Positions 41,444-49,925 of a stretch of DNA of 64,000 nucleotides are shown piece by piece. Position 1 is the first letter of the stretch. Every line of letters starts with the position of its first letter. The position numbers and the translations under genes were made by a program. This DNA is from 79-D21 sp964521575 (GTDB lineage Bacteria; Synergistota; Synergistia; Synergistales; 79-D21), in NCBI GenBank assembly GCA_964521575.1, contig CAZFSR010000004.1, forward strand, positions 1 to 64,000, in the 5' to 3' direction. The notes beneath the pieces were generated by a model. That model did not search any database, was not told where the DNA came from, and saw only the letters and a program-made list of their open reading frames with translations.

Positions 41444-42547
41444 TCAACGGATCGGATATCCTGACTCTCCCACGGACTGCCCCGGCAGCGCGCTCCATCG
41501 GCCCGACAGGGATCGCCGGACCATCCCGAAAGCCTCCAACCGGCTCAGTTCCACCAGGACATCAGCGGCGCTCATTTTAACCTGAGAGGCAAGAATGTCA
41601 ACCGTCTGATCGCCGAAAACTCTTAAGGCTTCAAGAACGTTCGATGAATTTCCTCCCCCTGGCCTGAAGAGTTCCGCCTGTGCGCCCCCGGGGAAGCGGA
41701 CAAGATCGTCGATTTCGACCAGGGGCTGGGCCCCGTCCCAGAGGAGCCGGTTGGATCCCTTGCAGACCCACTCGTCCGCCCTGCCGGGCACGACCCAGAC
41801 TTCCCTCCCGATTTCCATCGCGAGCTTCGCCGTCACGATGGCCCCGCTTTTGGCGGGAGCCTCGACGACAACCAGACGGTCAGCAAGCGCTGCGATCAAA
41901 CGGTTCCTTTTCGGGAATCGCCAGCTTCGGCCAGGCGTGGAAAGGGGAAATTCGCTCAACAGGGTTCCGTTTTCTGCAATTCGGGGAAAAAGGCTTTCAT
42001 GTTCAGGCGGATAGCAAAGATCCACTCCCGTCCCAAGAACTGCCAGCGTCATTCCGCCCGCCTCGATCGCCCCACCGTGTGCTGCCCCGTCAATCCCGAG
42101 CGCCCCGCCACTCAGGACCCCCACATCCTCTTTCCCGAGGCGAAAGGCAATTTCCCTGGCCATTCGCGTTCCGTAGGGTGAAGACCGTCTTGTGCCGACG
42201 ATTCCGTCCACGCGTGCCGGAGGGGGCCAGGCTCCTTTTGCGTAAAGAACCACGGGCGGCCTGGAAAGATCCGTCAATTTGCAAGGGTAATCCGGGTTTC
42301 CCCAGAAGACCAGGCGAACGCCCAGACGATCAGCCCGATTCGCTTCCCGCTTCTGCCATCCTTTTTCCCGGATACGCTCGAGAAAGCCGCGGCACTTTTC
42401 AGGCAACCCCATCTCTTCCCAGTGTGCGCTGCCGGCCGCAAGGACTTCTTCCGGGCTCTTTCCTCGACCGGACCACTCTTCAACGAAACGGGCATGGAAA
42501 CCTTCCCAGGCATTGAAGGCCAGCAGAGCCTGTTCACGCTCCGTCAC
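41444..42547 (-). CDS. dprA: DNA-processing protein DprA (Smf)
   Basis: DprA (367 residues) loads RecA onto incoming single-stranded DNA during transformation. The Rossmann-like core has VGTRRSSPYGTRMA, VGVLSGGALGIDGAAHGGAIEAGG (in part), AVLGTGVDLCYPPEHESLF, LLSEFPLSTPGRSWRFPKRNRLIAAL and VWVVPGRADEWVCKGSNRLL (in part). A C-terminal winged-helix domain starts about 295. GTG 42547 follows GGAGGG by 8 bases and overlaps comM by 14 bases. Confidence 0.94.
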   Translation of the reverse strand: MTEREQALLAFNAWEGFHARFVEEWSGRGKSPEEVLAAGSAHWEEMGLPEKCRGFLERIREKGWQKREANRADRLGVRLVFWGNPDYPCKLTDLSRPPVVLYAKGAWPPPARVDGIVGTRRSSPYGTRMAREIAFRLGKEDVGVLSGGALGIDGAAHGGAIEAGGMTLAVLGTGVDLCYPPEHESLFPRIAENGTLLSEFPLSTPGRSWRFPKRNRLIAALADRLVVVEAPAKSGAIVTAKLAMEIGREVWVVPGRADEWVCKGSNRLLWDGAQPLVEIDDLVRFPGGAQAELFRPGGGNSSNVLEALRVFGDQTVDILASQVKMSAADVLVELSRLEAFGMVRRSLSGRWSALPGQSVGESGYPIR

Positions 42548-44045
42548 CCGAAATCCCTCCTCCCCTGTAGGACAGGGCCTCGCAAACGTCCTCGACGCAC
42601 ACCTCGGCGTGGCCGCGGAGGTCTGCCACCGTCCTGGCGACCTTCAAGGCCCTGCTGATCCCCCGTCCGGAAAGGTGCATCCCCCGCACCGCCTCGGTCA
42701 GGAAGAGACGGACATCCTTCGACAGGCGAATCCCGGTCCTGACAAGCCTTTCCGGGATCTCCGCATTCGAGCCGTATCCCTGCGCTTTCCACCGATCCTG
42801 CTGAATGACTCTCGCTGCAGCCACCCTTTCCCGAACTTCGGCGCTCGAGGGCCCCTGCTGACCATCGAGGCAAACGAGCTCGTCCGGGGTCAGCCTGGGA
42901 ACCGGGACGTGAAGGTCGATGCGGTCGAGTATCGGGCCGGAGAGCCTGTTTCGGTATTTTTCAAGTGCGTGAGCGGAACATCTGCAGCGTTCGACGGGAT
43001 CGCCCCAATATCCGCAAGGACAAGGATTGCAGGCACAGACGAGGAGGACTCTCGCCGGATAGGTTACCGACCCCGAAGCCCGGCTGACCGTGATGACCCC
43101 GTCCTCCAGTGGTTGCCTGAGAGCCTCGAGCAGATCCCTGTGGAATTCCGCAAATTCATCAAGGAACAGGACTCCCCTGTGGGCCAGGCTGATCTCTCCA
43201 GGCCTGAGCGAAGCCCCGCCTCCGCAGAGGGCAACGGTGCTCGCCGTGTGGTGGACGACGCGGTAGGGCCGGGTACGGTCCGCCTTCGCCGGCAGTCCGA
43301 GGGTGCTTCCTACCAGGAGGGTTTCGAGGCGCTCTTCGTCAGTCAGTGGAGGGAGGATCCCCCTCAGGGCTCGTGCGAGCATGGTTTTGCCGGAGCCCGG
43401 GGAACCGACCAGGATGATGTTGTGGTGCCCGGCTGCCGCAATTTCAAGAGCCCGCTTTGCGGCGGCCTGTCCCTTGATGTCGCCGAGGTCCGGGTCGGCA
43501 ACCGGCTCACGCTGGTCCAGCTCGGTTCCCGAAACGGGGGTGAGAAGGGCCTCCTTCCTCAGGTGTCCCAAGAGACTGCCAAGGTCCGGAGGAGCAAAGG
43601 CCGTAACCCCCTTGACGAGTGAGACTTCACGGGCGTTTCCCGGAGGGAGATACAAGGGAATACCCATTTTTCGGGCCAAAAGCGCGGCAGGCACGGCTCC
43701 TTTCGTTGCCCTGAGCTTGCCTCCCATGGCCAACTCCCCCAGGAAAATTCCGCTCTCCCGAAGAGAAACCGCGCCTGATTCCTTCGCAAGCCCCACGGCC
43801 ATGGGGAGGTCAAGCAGAGATCCCTCCTTGGGAAGGTCCGCAGGGGCGAGGTTCAAGGCGATCCTCCCACGGAGATGGATGCCATTGCTCCTCAACGCGG
43901 CCCGGACTCTTTCCCTGGCTTCACGGACCGCCGCATCGGGAAGGCCGACCACGGCGATGCAGAATAGTCCTCCCGTGATCTCAACCTCGATGTCGATGGG
44001 GACCGCTTCGATCCCCTTCAAGGTCACTCCGAGCACAGGTCCCAT
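42534..44045 (-). CDS. comM: YifB/ComM family Mg-chelatase-like ATPase
   Basis: A 503-residue AAA+ protein of the ComM type, a hexameric helicase that helps branch migration in natural transformation. An N-terminal Lon-like domain (about 1-170; IEVEITGGLFCIAVVGLPDAAV in part) precedes the ATPase with Walker A VGSPGSGKTMLARAL, Walker B GVLFLDEFAEF, and the CNPCPCGYWGDP...CRCS cysteine motif. Adjacent dprA strengthens a DNA-uptake link. The ATG shares a base with the yraN TGA. Confidence 0.93.
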   Translation of the reverse strand: MGPVLGVTLKGIEAVPIDIEVEITGGLFCIAVVGLPDAAVREARERVRAALRSNGIHLRGRIALNLAPADLPKEGSLLDLPMAVGLAKESGAVSLRESGIFLGELAMGGKLRATKGAVPAALLARKMGIPLYLPPGNAREVSLVKGVTAFAPPDLGSLLGHLRKEALLTPVSGTELDQREPVADPDLGDIKGQAAAKRALEIAAAGHHNIILVGSPGSGKTMLARALRGILPPLTDEERLETLLVGSTLGLPAKADRTRPYRVVHHTASTVALCGGGASLRPGEISLAHRGVLFLDEFAEFHRDLLEALRQPLEDGVITVSRASGSVTYPARVLLVCACNPCPCGYWGDPVERCRCSAHALEKYRNRLSGPILDRIDLHVPVPRLTPDELVCLDGQQGPSSAEVRERVAAARVIQQDRWKAQGYGSNAEIPERLVRTGIRLSKDVRLFLTEAVRGMHLSGRGISRALKVARTVADLRGHAEVCVEDVCEALSYRGGGISGDGA

Positions 44046-44413
44046 CAGGACACGATCTTTCCCGACGTGATGTCCGGCAGGTGCTGATACCGCGGACGGC
44101 CGTCGGCATCCAGGTTGATTCCCAAAAGATCTATTCGCCAGGGGCCGGCCCATCCTCGCGCTTCGACAAGGATCCTTCCCGACCGCACGAGGATCTTCAA
44201 CTTCCTCGGTCCCACCGTTTCCTCCGCTGGCAGGATCTTCCCTATGGATCGGGTGCGTACCTCCACCACGACCAGCTCGTCCCCGTCCAGGGCGACGAGG
44301 TCCAGTTCCCCGCCGCGGACGCGGACATTGCGGTCCAGGATGGTCCAGCCTTTTTGGCGGAAATACCGCTCGGCAAGATTTTCTCCATGGCGACCTGTTT
44401 CAAGATGATCCAA
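44045..44413 (-). CDS. YraN family (UPF0102) endonuclease-like protein
   Basis: A 122-residue UPF0102 protein with a predicted restriction-endonuclease-like fold. GRHGENLAERYFRQKGWTILDRNVR (in part), GGELDLVALDGDELVVVEVRTRS provides the E-D-ExK-like core, here ending V-E-V-R rather than the common V-E-V-K. TTG at 44413 is preceded by GGAGGC at about 8 bases. Function is poorly known; it is commonly found beside rnhB, as here. Confidence 0.9.
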   Translation of the reverse strand: MDHLETGRHGENLAERYFRQKGWTILDRNVRVRGGELDLVALDGDELVVVEVRTRSIGKILPAEETVGPRKLKILVRSGRILVEARGWAGPWRIDLLGINLDADGRPRYQHLPDITSGKIVS

Positions 44414-44467
44414 GACAACGCCTCCTTTGGAGGCCCGTCCGGGAAAGGACTCTGGTGGGCTATCGGC

Positions 44468-45040
44468 TCAGGAGAGGGTTTTCCGGCAAAACGAAATGCG
44501 GTGGATTTCGCACGGGCCTAATCGCTTCAGGGCCTGCCTATGTGCTACGGTCGGATAGCCCTTGTGGACATCGAAACCATATCCCGGGAACCGGCAAGCC
44601 AGCCTTTCCATGACTCGATCCCTCAATACCTTCGCGACGACGGAAGCCGCAGCGACGGCAGGGACCAGGCTGTCCGCCCGGGGGAGCGCCTTCTGGCAAA
44701 CCGGGATGCCCTTGATGACCTGGTTCCCGTCCACCACAACGAACTCCGCTTCGGGACGAAGCGCCATGACGCATGCCCTCATGGCCCAGAGCGTCGCCTC
44801 CAGGATGTTCAGTTTATCGATGAGGGCCGGGGAGGCGGCCTGGGCCTTCCAGCAGACTCCAAGCTCCTCCATGGCGCCGAAGAGTTTTTCGCGTTTTGCC
44901 GGGGAAAGCCGCTTCGAATCGTCAAGACCCATCCCGACGAGGATCCTGCGCTGCTCCGTCGTCAGGATGACCGCGGCGGCCACTACCGGCCCGGCAAGAG
45001 GACCGCGCCCGGCTTCATCCACCCCTGCGATGCGCTTCAA
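44468..45040 (-). CDS. rnhB: Ribonuclease HII
   Basis: RnhB (190 residues) removes ribonucleotides from DNA. Acidic residues are in AGVDEAGRGPLAGPVVAAAV (D and E), and FVVVDGNQVIKGI; SLVPAVAAASVVAKVLRDRVM and FDVHKGYPTVAHRQAL are the C-terminal family motifs. Overlaps rbgA by ATGA. A 54-base gap precedes yraN with nothing identified. Confidence 0.96.
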   Translation of the reverse strand: MKRIAGVDEAGRGPLAGPVVAAAVILTTEQRRILVGMGLDDSKRLSPAKREKLFGAMEELGVCWKAQAASPALIDKLNILEATLWAMRACVMALRPEAEFVVVDGNQVIKGIPVCQKALPRADSLVPAVAAASVVAKVLRDRVMERLACRFPGYGFDVHKGYPTVAHRQALKRLGPCEIHRISFCRKTLS

Positions 45041-45876
45041 GGAAGGTTTTCCTCCGTTATCGGCGTTTCCGGAAGTTCGAGGGTCACACGGCCAAGACGT
45101 CCCGTCGAGAAACTTTCAAGGAATTTCCGGGCGGCCGCATCCAAGTCGACGATCCCGCCCGACACCAGGCATCCCAGGCGGCGCCCAAGACTTTCCAGCG
45201 TCGCTTCGGGCCCTTTCTCGTCCAGCCTCACCGACCAGGCTTTTTCCACTATGGACCAGAGCCCGGAATTTCCGAGGAAAGCGATGAGAGCCTCCGCGCT
45301 CGTCTCGAAGGAACCGATGACATCGGCCCGGTTGCAGCCCAGCCAGGAAAGGGCCCGACCGATTTTTACTCCCGTCCTGGCGTTGAGAATGCCTGGTGAA
45401 TCGACAACCAGGACCCCTTGTCCTCGAAACCACTCCACACCACGGGTGATGCCGGGCAAGGCACCGACCCGCGAGGCGTTCCGGCCCACGAGCCCGTTCA
45501 GGAACAGGGACTTGCCGACATTCGGAATGCCGACGACTCCAAGCCGCAGGTCGCGGTGGGCAGGTTTGTGGCGGGAGAGTTCCTTTTTCAGCTGGTCGAA
45601 ACGGTCCTGCCTCAAATTGTAGGCAATGGCTTGGATTCCCCTGGCCTTGAAATGGTCAATCCATCGTGCCGTTTTCGTCTCTTCGGCCAGGTCTTTCCTG
45701 CTCAGGACAACAACGACCGGCTTCATGCACGCCAGCCGGTCGGAAAGAGGTGACGCGGACAGATTCGGTGCTCTGGCGTCCCTGAGTTCGACCAGGGCAT
45801 CCAGGTCGGCGATGACTTCAAAAAGCCTTTTCTGCCCTTTGGCCATATGGCCGGGATACCAGACCGTACGCCCCAT
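45037..45876 (-). CDS. rbgA: Ribosome biogenesis GTPase RbgA (YlqF)
   Basis: A 279-residue circularly permuted GTPase needed for late 50S assembly. It begins WYPGHMAKG, and the motifs occur in the permuted order: G4-like VVLSRKDLAEE, G1 GVVGIPNVGKSLFLNGL, G2/G3 ALPGITRGVEW and VVDSPGILN. The G4 motif is SRKD where NKxD is normal, so the guanine-specificity contact is altered. The C-terminal domain (about 185-275) matches the RbgA ANTAR-like region. Located beside rnhB as in Bacillus. Confidence 0.93.
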   Translation of the reverse strand: MGRTVWYPGHMAKGQKRLFEVIADLDALVELRDARAPNLSASPLSDRLACMKPVVVVLSRKDLAEETKTARWIDHFKARGIQAIAYNLRQDRFDQLKKELSRHKPAHRDLRLGVVGIPNVGKSLFLNGLVGRNASRVGALPGITRGVEWFRGQGVLVVDSPGILNARTGVKIGRALSWLGCNRADVIGSFETSAEALIAFLGNSGLWSIVEKAWSVRLDEKGPEATLESLGRRLGCLVSGGIVDLDAAARKFLESFSTGRLGRVTLELPETPITEENLP

Positions 45877-45881
45877 TTTCG

Positions 45882-46394
45882 CTACCTGAGCAATCCGATC
45901 CTGGGAAGCGGCCAGTATCTCACGAAGGCGGGCCCCTTGATGAACGACTTCGGGACAAACCCCCAGAATCGGCTGTCCTGCGAGTTCGGCCGGTTGTCTC
46001 CCATGACGAAATAGTGCCTTTCCGGGACCTTCATCTCCGGCATGTTGAAGTTGTCGTGATTGACGACGTAAGGCTCGGAAAGCGGGGATCCGTTAACGAA
46101 GACCGTTCCGTTTTCCATCCGCACGGTATCGCCGGGAAGGCCGACGATCCGCTTGACGAAATCCCGGGAAGGGTCGACGGGGTACTTGAAGACAATGATC
46201 TGCCCCCGTTTCGGCTCGGTCAGGGTATGCCAGAACTTGGCCACCAGGACCCGGTCCCCGGGGTCCAGTGTCGGGATCATTGAACCGCTCGGTATCCAGA
46301 AAGCCTGTACGACAAAGGCCCTAAGGATCAGGGCCAGGACCAGGGCCCAAAGTATCGTTTCGATCGTTTCGCGCCACCAGGGTTTGACCGGCAT
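45882..46394 (-). CDS. lepB: Signal peptidase I
   Basis: A 170-residue type I signal peptidase. One N-terminal membrane helix (TILWALVLALILRAFVVQAF) is followed by the catalytic Ser in IPSGSMIPTLDPGD, the catalytic Lys in VKRIVGLPGDTV and the box GDNRPNSQDSRFWGFV. The size is that of short Gram-positive-like SPases. ATG 46394 has GGAGGAGG upstream. Ends 5 bases before rbgA. Confidence 0.95.
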   Translation of the reverse strand: MPVKPWWRETIETILWALVLALILRAFVVQAFWIPSGSMIPTLDPGDRVLVAKFWHTLTEPKRGQIIVFKYPVDPSRDFVKRIVGLPGDTVRMENGTVFVNGSPLSEPYVVNHDNFNMPEMKVPERHYFVMGDNRPNSQDSRFWGFVPKSFIKGPAFVRYWPLPRIGLLR

Positions 46395-46448
46395 GTTTTT
46401 TCCTCCTCCAGACTCGAAAGCGGTACAAGAATACACCCGTTCCTTCTT

Positions 46449-46955
46449 TCAGGGTACCTTGACGCGAATGCGGGCATAAGCCGAAACGATGACTTGGCGC
46501 ACCGGAACCCTTCCCCCGGCGGGCAGGACGTTCAGGGTAAAGGCAGGGGAAACCGAGTGGTAAGACGGATTGTAGGCAACCGTAGCGGAGTTGCCGCCCT
46601 TGACGACAAAATCGCATTCCCCGCGCGAATCGTAGATCTCGCTTTCCGTGAAACCCTGTCCTTGCCAAGTCAGGACAAGTTTTCCCGAAGGGGTGCCCGG
46701 CAGCTTGAGGCTGAAGGCCGCCTGTTCCAGAAGCCCTTTTTCAAAAGCCGATTCCAGCCAGCGGTCGACCGCCTCGGCCTGGTGCACGGCCGCTTCCTCG
46801 GGTCGAGCCCACGGGAAGGGCCCCGTTGCCGAAAGCACCGCAAGCCCGGCCAACGTTGCAAGGATACCGCAGACGACCAGCGTCTCGACCAGGGTGAACC
46901 CGCAACAAGCGAAGGGAAGCGGTCTGCCCGCTTCCCTCTCGCGGCCGTGTTTCAT
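46449..46955 (-). CDS. Prepilin-type N-terminal methylation protein (pseudopilin-like)
   Basis: A 168-residue protein with a type IV prepilin leader: a basic 20-residue leader ending in CCG, followed by FTLVETLVVCGILATLAGLA with Glu at position +5 of the mature protein. The rest is a globular beta-rich domain resembling minor pseudopilins of the GspH/FimT kind. It stands alone between iorB and lepB; no other pilus gene is in the window. It might be a DNA-uptake minor pilin, given comM and dprA nearby (inference). Confidence 0.82.
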   Translation of the reverse strand: MKHGREREAGRPLPFACCGFTLVETLVVCGILATLAGLAVLSATGPFPWARPEEAAVHQAEAVDRWLESAFEKGLLEQAAFSLKLPGTPSGKLVLTWQGQGFTESEIYDSRGECDFVVKGGNSATVAYNPSYHSVSPAFTLNVLPAGGRVPVRQVIVSAYARIRVKVP

Positions 46956-46962
46956 CCTCGCA

Positions 46963-47523
46963 TCAATTCCCCTTGAAATACCCGTATCCCAACTCCACCG
47001 CCTTGAGGTTGTCTGCCTTGAACTTGGCCGGGGCCAATTTTTCCACCGTCTCCCTGATCTCGTCGATGGACACGTTGCCCGCCCCTGCTCCGCACATCGC
47101 ACCCAGCATCAGGACGTTCATGAAGAGGAAGCGGCCCTCCATCTTTTCCCGAAGGATGTCATACCCGGGAATGCCGAAAACCTCGATGCCCCGCCCGGCG
47201 ATGAAATTCTTCAAGTGCGGGTTTTCAAGTGACTCGGGGGCATGGATGTTGAGGATCGCTTTTGCCCCGCTTCGCAGGAAGTGAAGGTTGCGGATGCCTT
47301 CGTTCTGGTCGAAGGCAACCAGGAGGTCGGCGGCACCGGCCAGCACCAGGGGGCTATCATATTCCCCGACCTTGAAATGGCTGATGACGGACCCGCCCCT
47401 CTGGGCCATGCCATGGACTTCGCTCCCCATGACGTGTTCTCCCCTGGAAACGGCGATATGGCCCAATACGCGGCTCGTGAAGAGGATTCCCTGTCCGCCC
47501 AGACCGACGATGATGTACTGCAT
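46963..47523 (-). CDS. iorB: Indolepyruvate:ferredoxin oxidoreductase, beta subunit
   Basis: IorB (186 residues), the gamma-type domain subunit of the 2-oxoacid:ferredoxin oxidoreductase that decarboxylates aryl pyruvates from aromatic amino acids to aryl-acetyl-CoA. YIIVGLGGQGILFTSRVLG is the N-terminal motif, with EVHGMAQRGGSVISHFKVG, LLVAFDQNEGIRNLHFL and MLGAMCGAG. ATG at 47523 lies two bases after the iorA stop and follows GAGGAG. Confidence 0.95.
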   Translation of the reverse strand: MQYIIVGLGGQGILFTSRVLGHIAVSRGEHVMGSEVHGMAQRGGSVISHFKVGEYDSPLVLAGAADLLVAFDQNEGIRNLHFLRSGAKAILNIHAPESLENPHLKNFIAGRGIEVFGIPGYDILREKMEGRFLFMNVLMLGAMCGAGAGNVSIDEIRETVEKLAPAKFKADNLKAVELGYGYFKGN

Positions 47524-47525
47524 TC

Positions 47526-49382
47526 CTACTCCTCCTCTCCCTCGACGGCTTCGATGGCCCCGTGGGGGCAGACCTGGATGCAGACCCCGCACTGGACGCA
47601 GAACCGCTCGTCAATGCCGGCCTTTTTCGCTCCTTCGTCGAACGGCAGGCCTGGGCAGTTGAAGAAATTCGTGCAGTACTTGCAGCCGATGCACTTGTCG
47701 GGATTGACGCGGACCTTCACCCGAGCCTGTTTCTGCCGGAGCAGCATGCAAGGGTGCCTGAGGATGACCACCGCGGGCTCCCTGTGCTCCTTCGCGTGTT
47801 CCCAGGCTTCCTTGAACGCTTCAGCGGAATCTTTCGTGTCGTAGGGTTCCACGACCTTGACAAAATTCACACCGCATCCCCTGACGACACCCTCGATATC
47901 CACCTGGCGTCCTTCATCACCCTGCCGCAGCTTTTCCCCTATGCTTGGGTTTGACTGCCCTCCCGTCATCGCTGTAATCCGGTTGTCCAGGATGGCCAGA
48001 ACGAAGGAATGCCGGTTGTAGACGGCGTTGACGAGACCGAGTATCCCCATGTGGAAAAAAGTCGAGTCGCCGATGGTCGCCACCACGGGCTGGTCTTTTC
48101 CGTCGGTCTTAAAGGCGAGGTAGAAGCCCGAAGCGGACGTCAGGGAAGCCCCCATGTCGATGGTGGTGTCCACATCCCGTTGGTTGACGCCGAGGGTGTA
48201 GCAGCCGATGTCCGACGGATAGATCCCGTTCGGGAGAGCCTTCCTCATCGCAAAGAAGGAGGCCCGGTGAGGACAGCCGGGACAAAGCATCGGCGGTTTG
48301 GGAGTCACCTTCATCTCCTCTATGGCCGCTTTCAGCTCCGCAATCCCGGCCTCCGGCAACGGTTCGCCAAGGGCTTTCAGGATGAGGTCACGGATCACCT
48401 CCGGCAAGAGTTCTCCAGCCCGGGGGACAAAGCCGTTCCATCGCCCCTTCAGCCTGGTTCGGTCCGGCAGCTGCATTTCGATAACCGGATAGGTCTCCTC
48501 CAGGATGAGGATATTTTCATGCCGGGAGATGAAATCCTCCACCATTTTCACGGGAAGAGGGTGCGGGGTGCCGATCTTGAGCACCGAGATATCCTCTCGT
48601 TTCCAGGCCTTAAGCAGATCCATGACGATGGAGAAGGAAACCCCGCCTGCGATGATCCCGAGAGCAGCTTGTCCTTTTGCCGGGACCTCGAAGTTGTACC
48701 GCCCGTATAGGGTTTCGAAATCCTCCCGGACCGAATCCAGCTTCGCGTTCAGCTGCGGGTGGTTGATCTTCACGTGGGCCGGGAGGCAGACCCACCGGCG
48801 GATGTCTTTCCTGAAATCAGCCTTCCGCCCAAGATCCCTGACTTCACCGAGCTCGACGTCCTGTCGGCAGTGGTCCACGCGGACCGCCGGGCGGAGCATG
48901 ACCGGCATATGGTATTTTTCGGACAGGTCAAAAGCATCGAAAACCATGTCCTTGGCCTCCTGCGCCGAAGCCGGGTCAAAGCAGGGGACCTTTGCGAACA
49001 TCGCAAAATATCGGCTGTCCTGCTCGGTCTGGGAACTGTGGGGCCCCGGATCGTCCGCGGAGACGATCAGGAACCCGCCGGCCAGGTCGAAATGCGCGAC
49101 GCTCATGAGCGGATCCGCGGCTACGTTGAGACCGACCTGCTTCATGATCGCGCAGGTCCGCTTGCCGGTGAAGGAAGCCGTCGCCGCGACCTCGAAGGCG
49201 ACTTTCTCGTTCACCGCCCATTCCACCGCCGTCCGCGTGCCCAGTTCGTCGGCGTATTTCGCCACCGCGGGCAGGATCTCGGACGAGGGTGTCCCCGGAT
49301 ACGCCGCGGCAACATCACAGCCAGCCTCGACGATCCCTCTTGCGATCGCCTCGTTGCCGAGAAGAATGACCTTGTTACACAA
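47526..49382 (-). CDS. iorA: Indolepyruvate:ferredoxin oxidoreductase, alpha subunit
   Basis: IorA (618 residues). N-terminal pyrimidine-binding domain (AAAYPGTPSSEILPAV, MKQVGLNVAADPLMS), a central domain with CPGCPHRASFFAMRKAL, the TPP-binding region TIGDSTFFHMGILGLVNAVYN and LDNRITAMTGGQSNPS, and a C-terminal pair of [4Fe-4S] sites (CIGCKYCTNFFNC and CVQCGVCIQVCP). It oxidises indolepyruvate and related 2-oxoacids with ferredoxin in amino-acid fermentation. The reading frame ends EGEEE and overlaps the thioesterase gene by 8 bases at its start. Confidence 0.96.
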   Translation of the reverse strand: MCNKVILLGNEAIARGIVEAGCDVAAAYPGTPSSEILPAVAKYADELGTRTAVEWAVNEKVAFEVAATASFTGKRTCAIMKQVGLNVAADPLMSVAHFDLAGGFLIVSADDPGPHSSQTEQDSRYFAMFAKVPCFDPASAQEAKDMVFDAFDLSEKYHMPVMLRPAVRVDHCRQDVELGEVRDLGRKADFRKDIRRWVCLPAHVKINHPQLNAKLDSVREDFETLYGRYNFEVPAKGQAALGIIAGGVSFSIVMDLLKAWKREDISVLKIGTPHPLPVKMVEDFISRHENILILEETYPVIEMQLPDRTRLKGRWNGFVPRAGELLPEVIRDLILKALGEPLPEAGIAELKAAIEEMKVTPKPPMLCPGCPHRASFFAMRKALPNGIYPSDIGCYTLGVNQRDVDTTIDMGASLTSASGFYLAFKTDGKDQPVVATIGDSTFFHMGILGLVNAVYNRHSFVLAILDNRITAMTGGQSNPSIGEKLRQGDEGRQVDIEGVVRGCGVNFVKVVEPYDTKDSAEAFKEAWEHAKEHREPAVVILRHPCMLLRQKQARVKVRVNPDKCIGCKYCTNFFNCPGLPFDEGAKKAGIDERFCVQCGVCIQVCPHGAIEAVEGEEE

Positions 49383-49824
49383 CTTGTACCACCCCTTCCT
49401 TAGCGCAATGGTTGACGATTTTTTCCAGCCACCCGTAAAACGGTTGGGGGGCTTTCACCAGCTTACCATTTTTGTCGCAGAAGCCATGCTTCGTCTCGCC
49501 CTCCGCCACAAGGCGCCCGTCTTGCGGCCGGATGATCCGATAGGAAAATGTCAGGGTGAAAGGCGTCAGGCCTGAAATCGAGACGTAAACCTCAAGGAGA
49601 TCGTCGTACCGGGCCGGGTGTTTGTAGCGGCACCTCGCCTCGACCGCCGGAAGGAAAACACCGGCCTCTTCCCACTCCCTGTAGGGAAATCCCTTCACCC
49701 GGCAGAACTCCGTTCGCCCCAACTCGAACCAGACGAGGTAATTCGAATGATAGGCCACTCCCATCGCATCCGTTTCGGCATACCGGACCCTCAATGTCGC
49801 AGATTGTTCAGGGACCATTTTCAT
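49375..49824 (-). CDS. Acyl-CoA thioesterase (YbgC/4HBT family)
   Basis: A 149-residue hot-dog thioesterase. RVRYAETDAMGVAYHSNYLVWFE (in part) holds the catalytic Asp and His region of the 4-hydroxybenzoyl-CoA thioesterase/YbgC group, followed by ARCRYKHPARYDDLL. It is coupled to iorA, so it might release free aryl acids from the aryl-acetyl-CoA formed by IorAB, with loss of the thioester energy, or trim other acyl-CoAs; the substrate is inference. ATG 49824 is preferred to GTG 49827 by spacing from GGGGAG. Confidence 0.9.
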   Translation of the reverse strand: MKMVPEQSATLRVRYAETDAMGVAYHSNYLVWFELGRTEFCRVKGFPYREWEEAGVFLPAVEARCRYKHPARYDDLLEVYVSISGLTPFTLTFSYRIIRPQDGRLVAEGETKHGFCDKNGKLVKAPQPFYGWLEKIVNHCAKEGVVQVV

Positions 49825-49854
49825 CACACGTCTCCCCCCTCAACCGCCACGATT

Positions 49855-49890
49855 GTACAACAAGAAGGGGAGGACAATGCCTCCCCTTCT
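49855..49890 (-). terminator. Terminator of the nifS-nifU-MOSC operon
   Basis: A perfect 11-base stem (49863-49873 with 49880-49890) with a 6-base loop, followed on the minus strand by TTGTTGT. It starts 36 bases past the MOSC stop. Confidence 0.72.
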
Positions 49891-49925
49891 CATCATCCAC
49901 TTACGGTGCCTTGGGCCTTTTCTCT

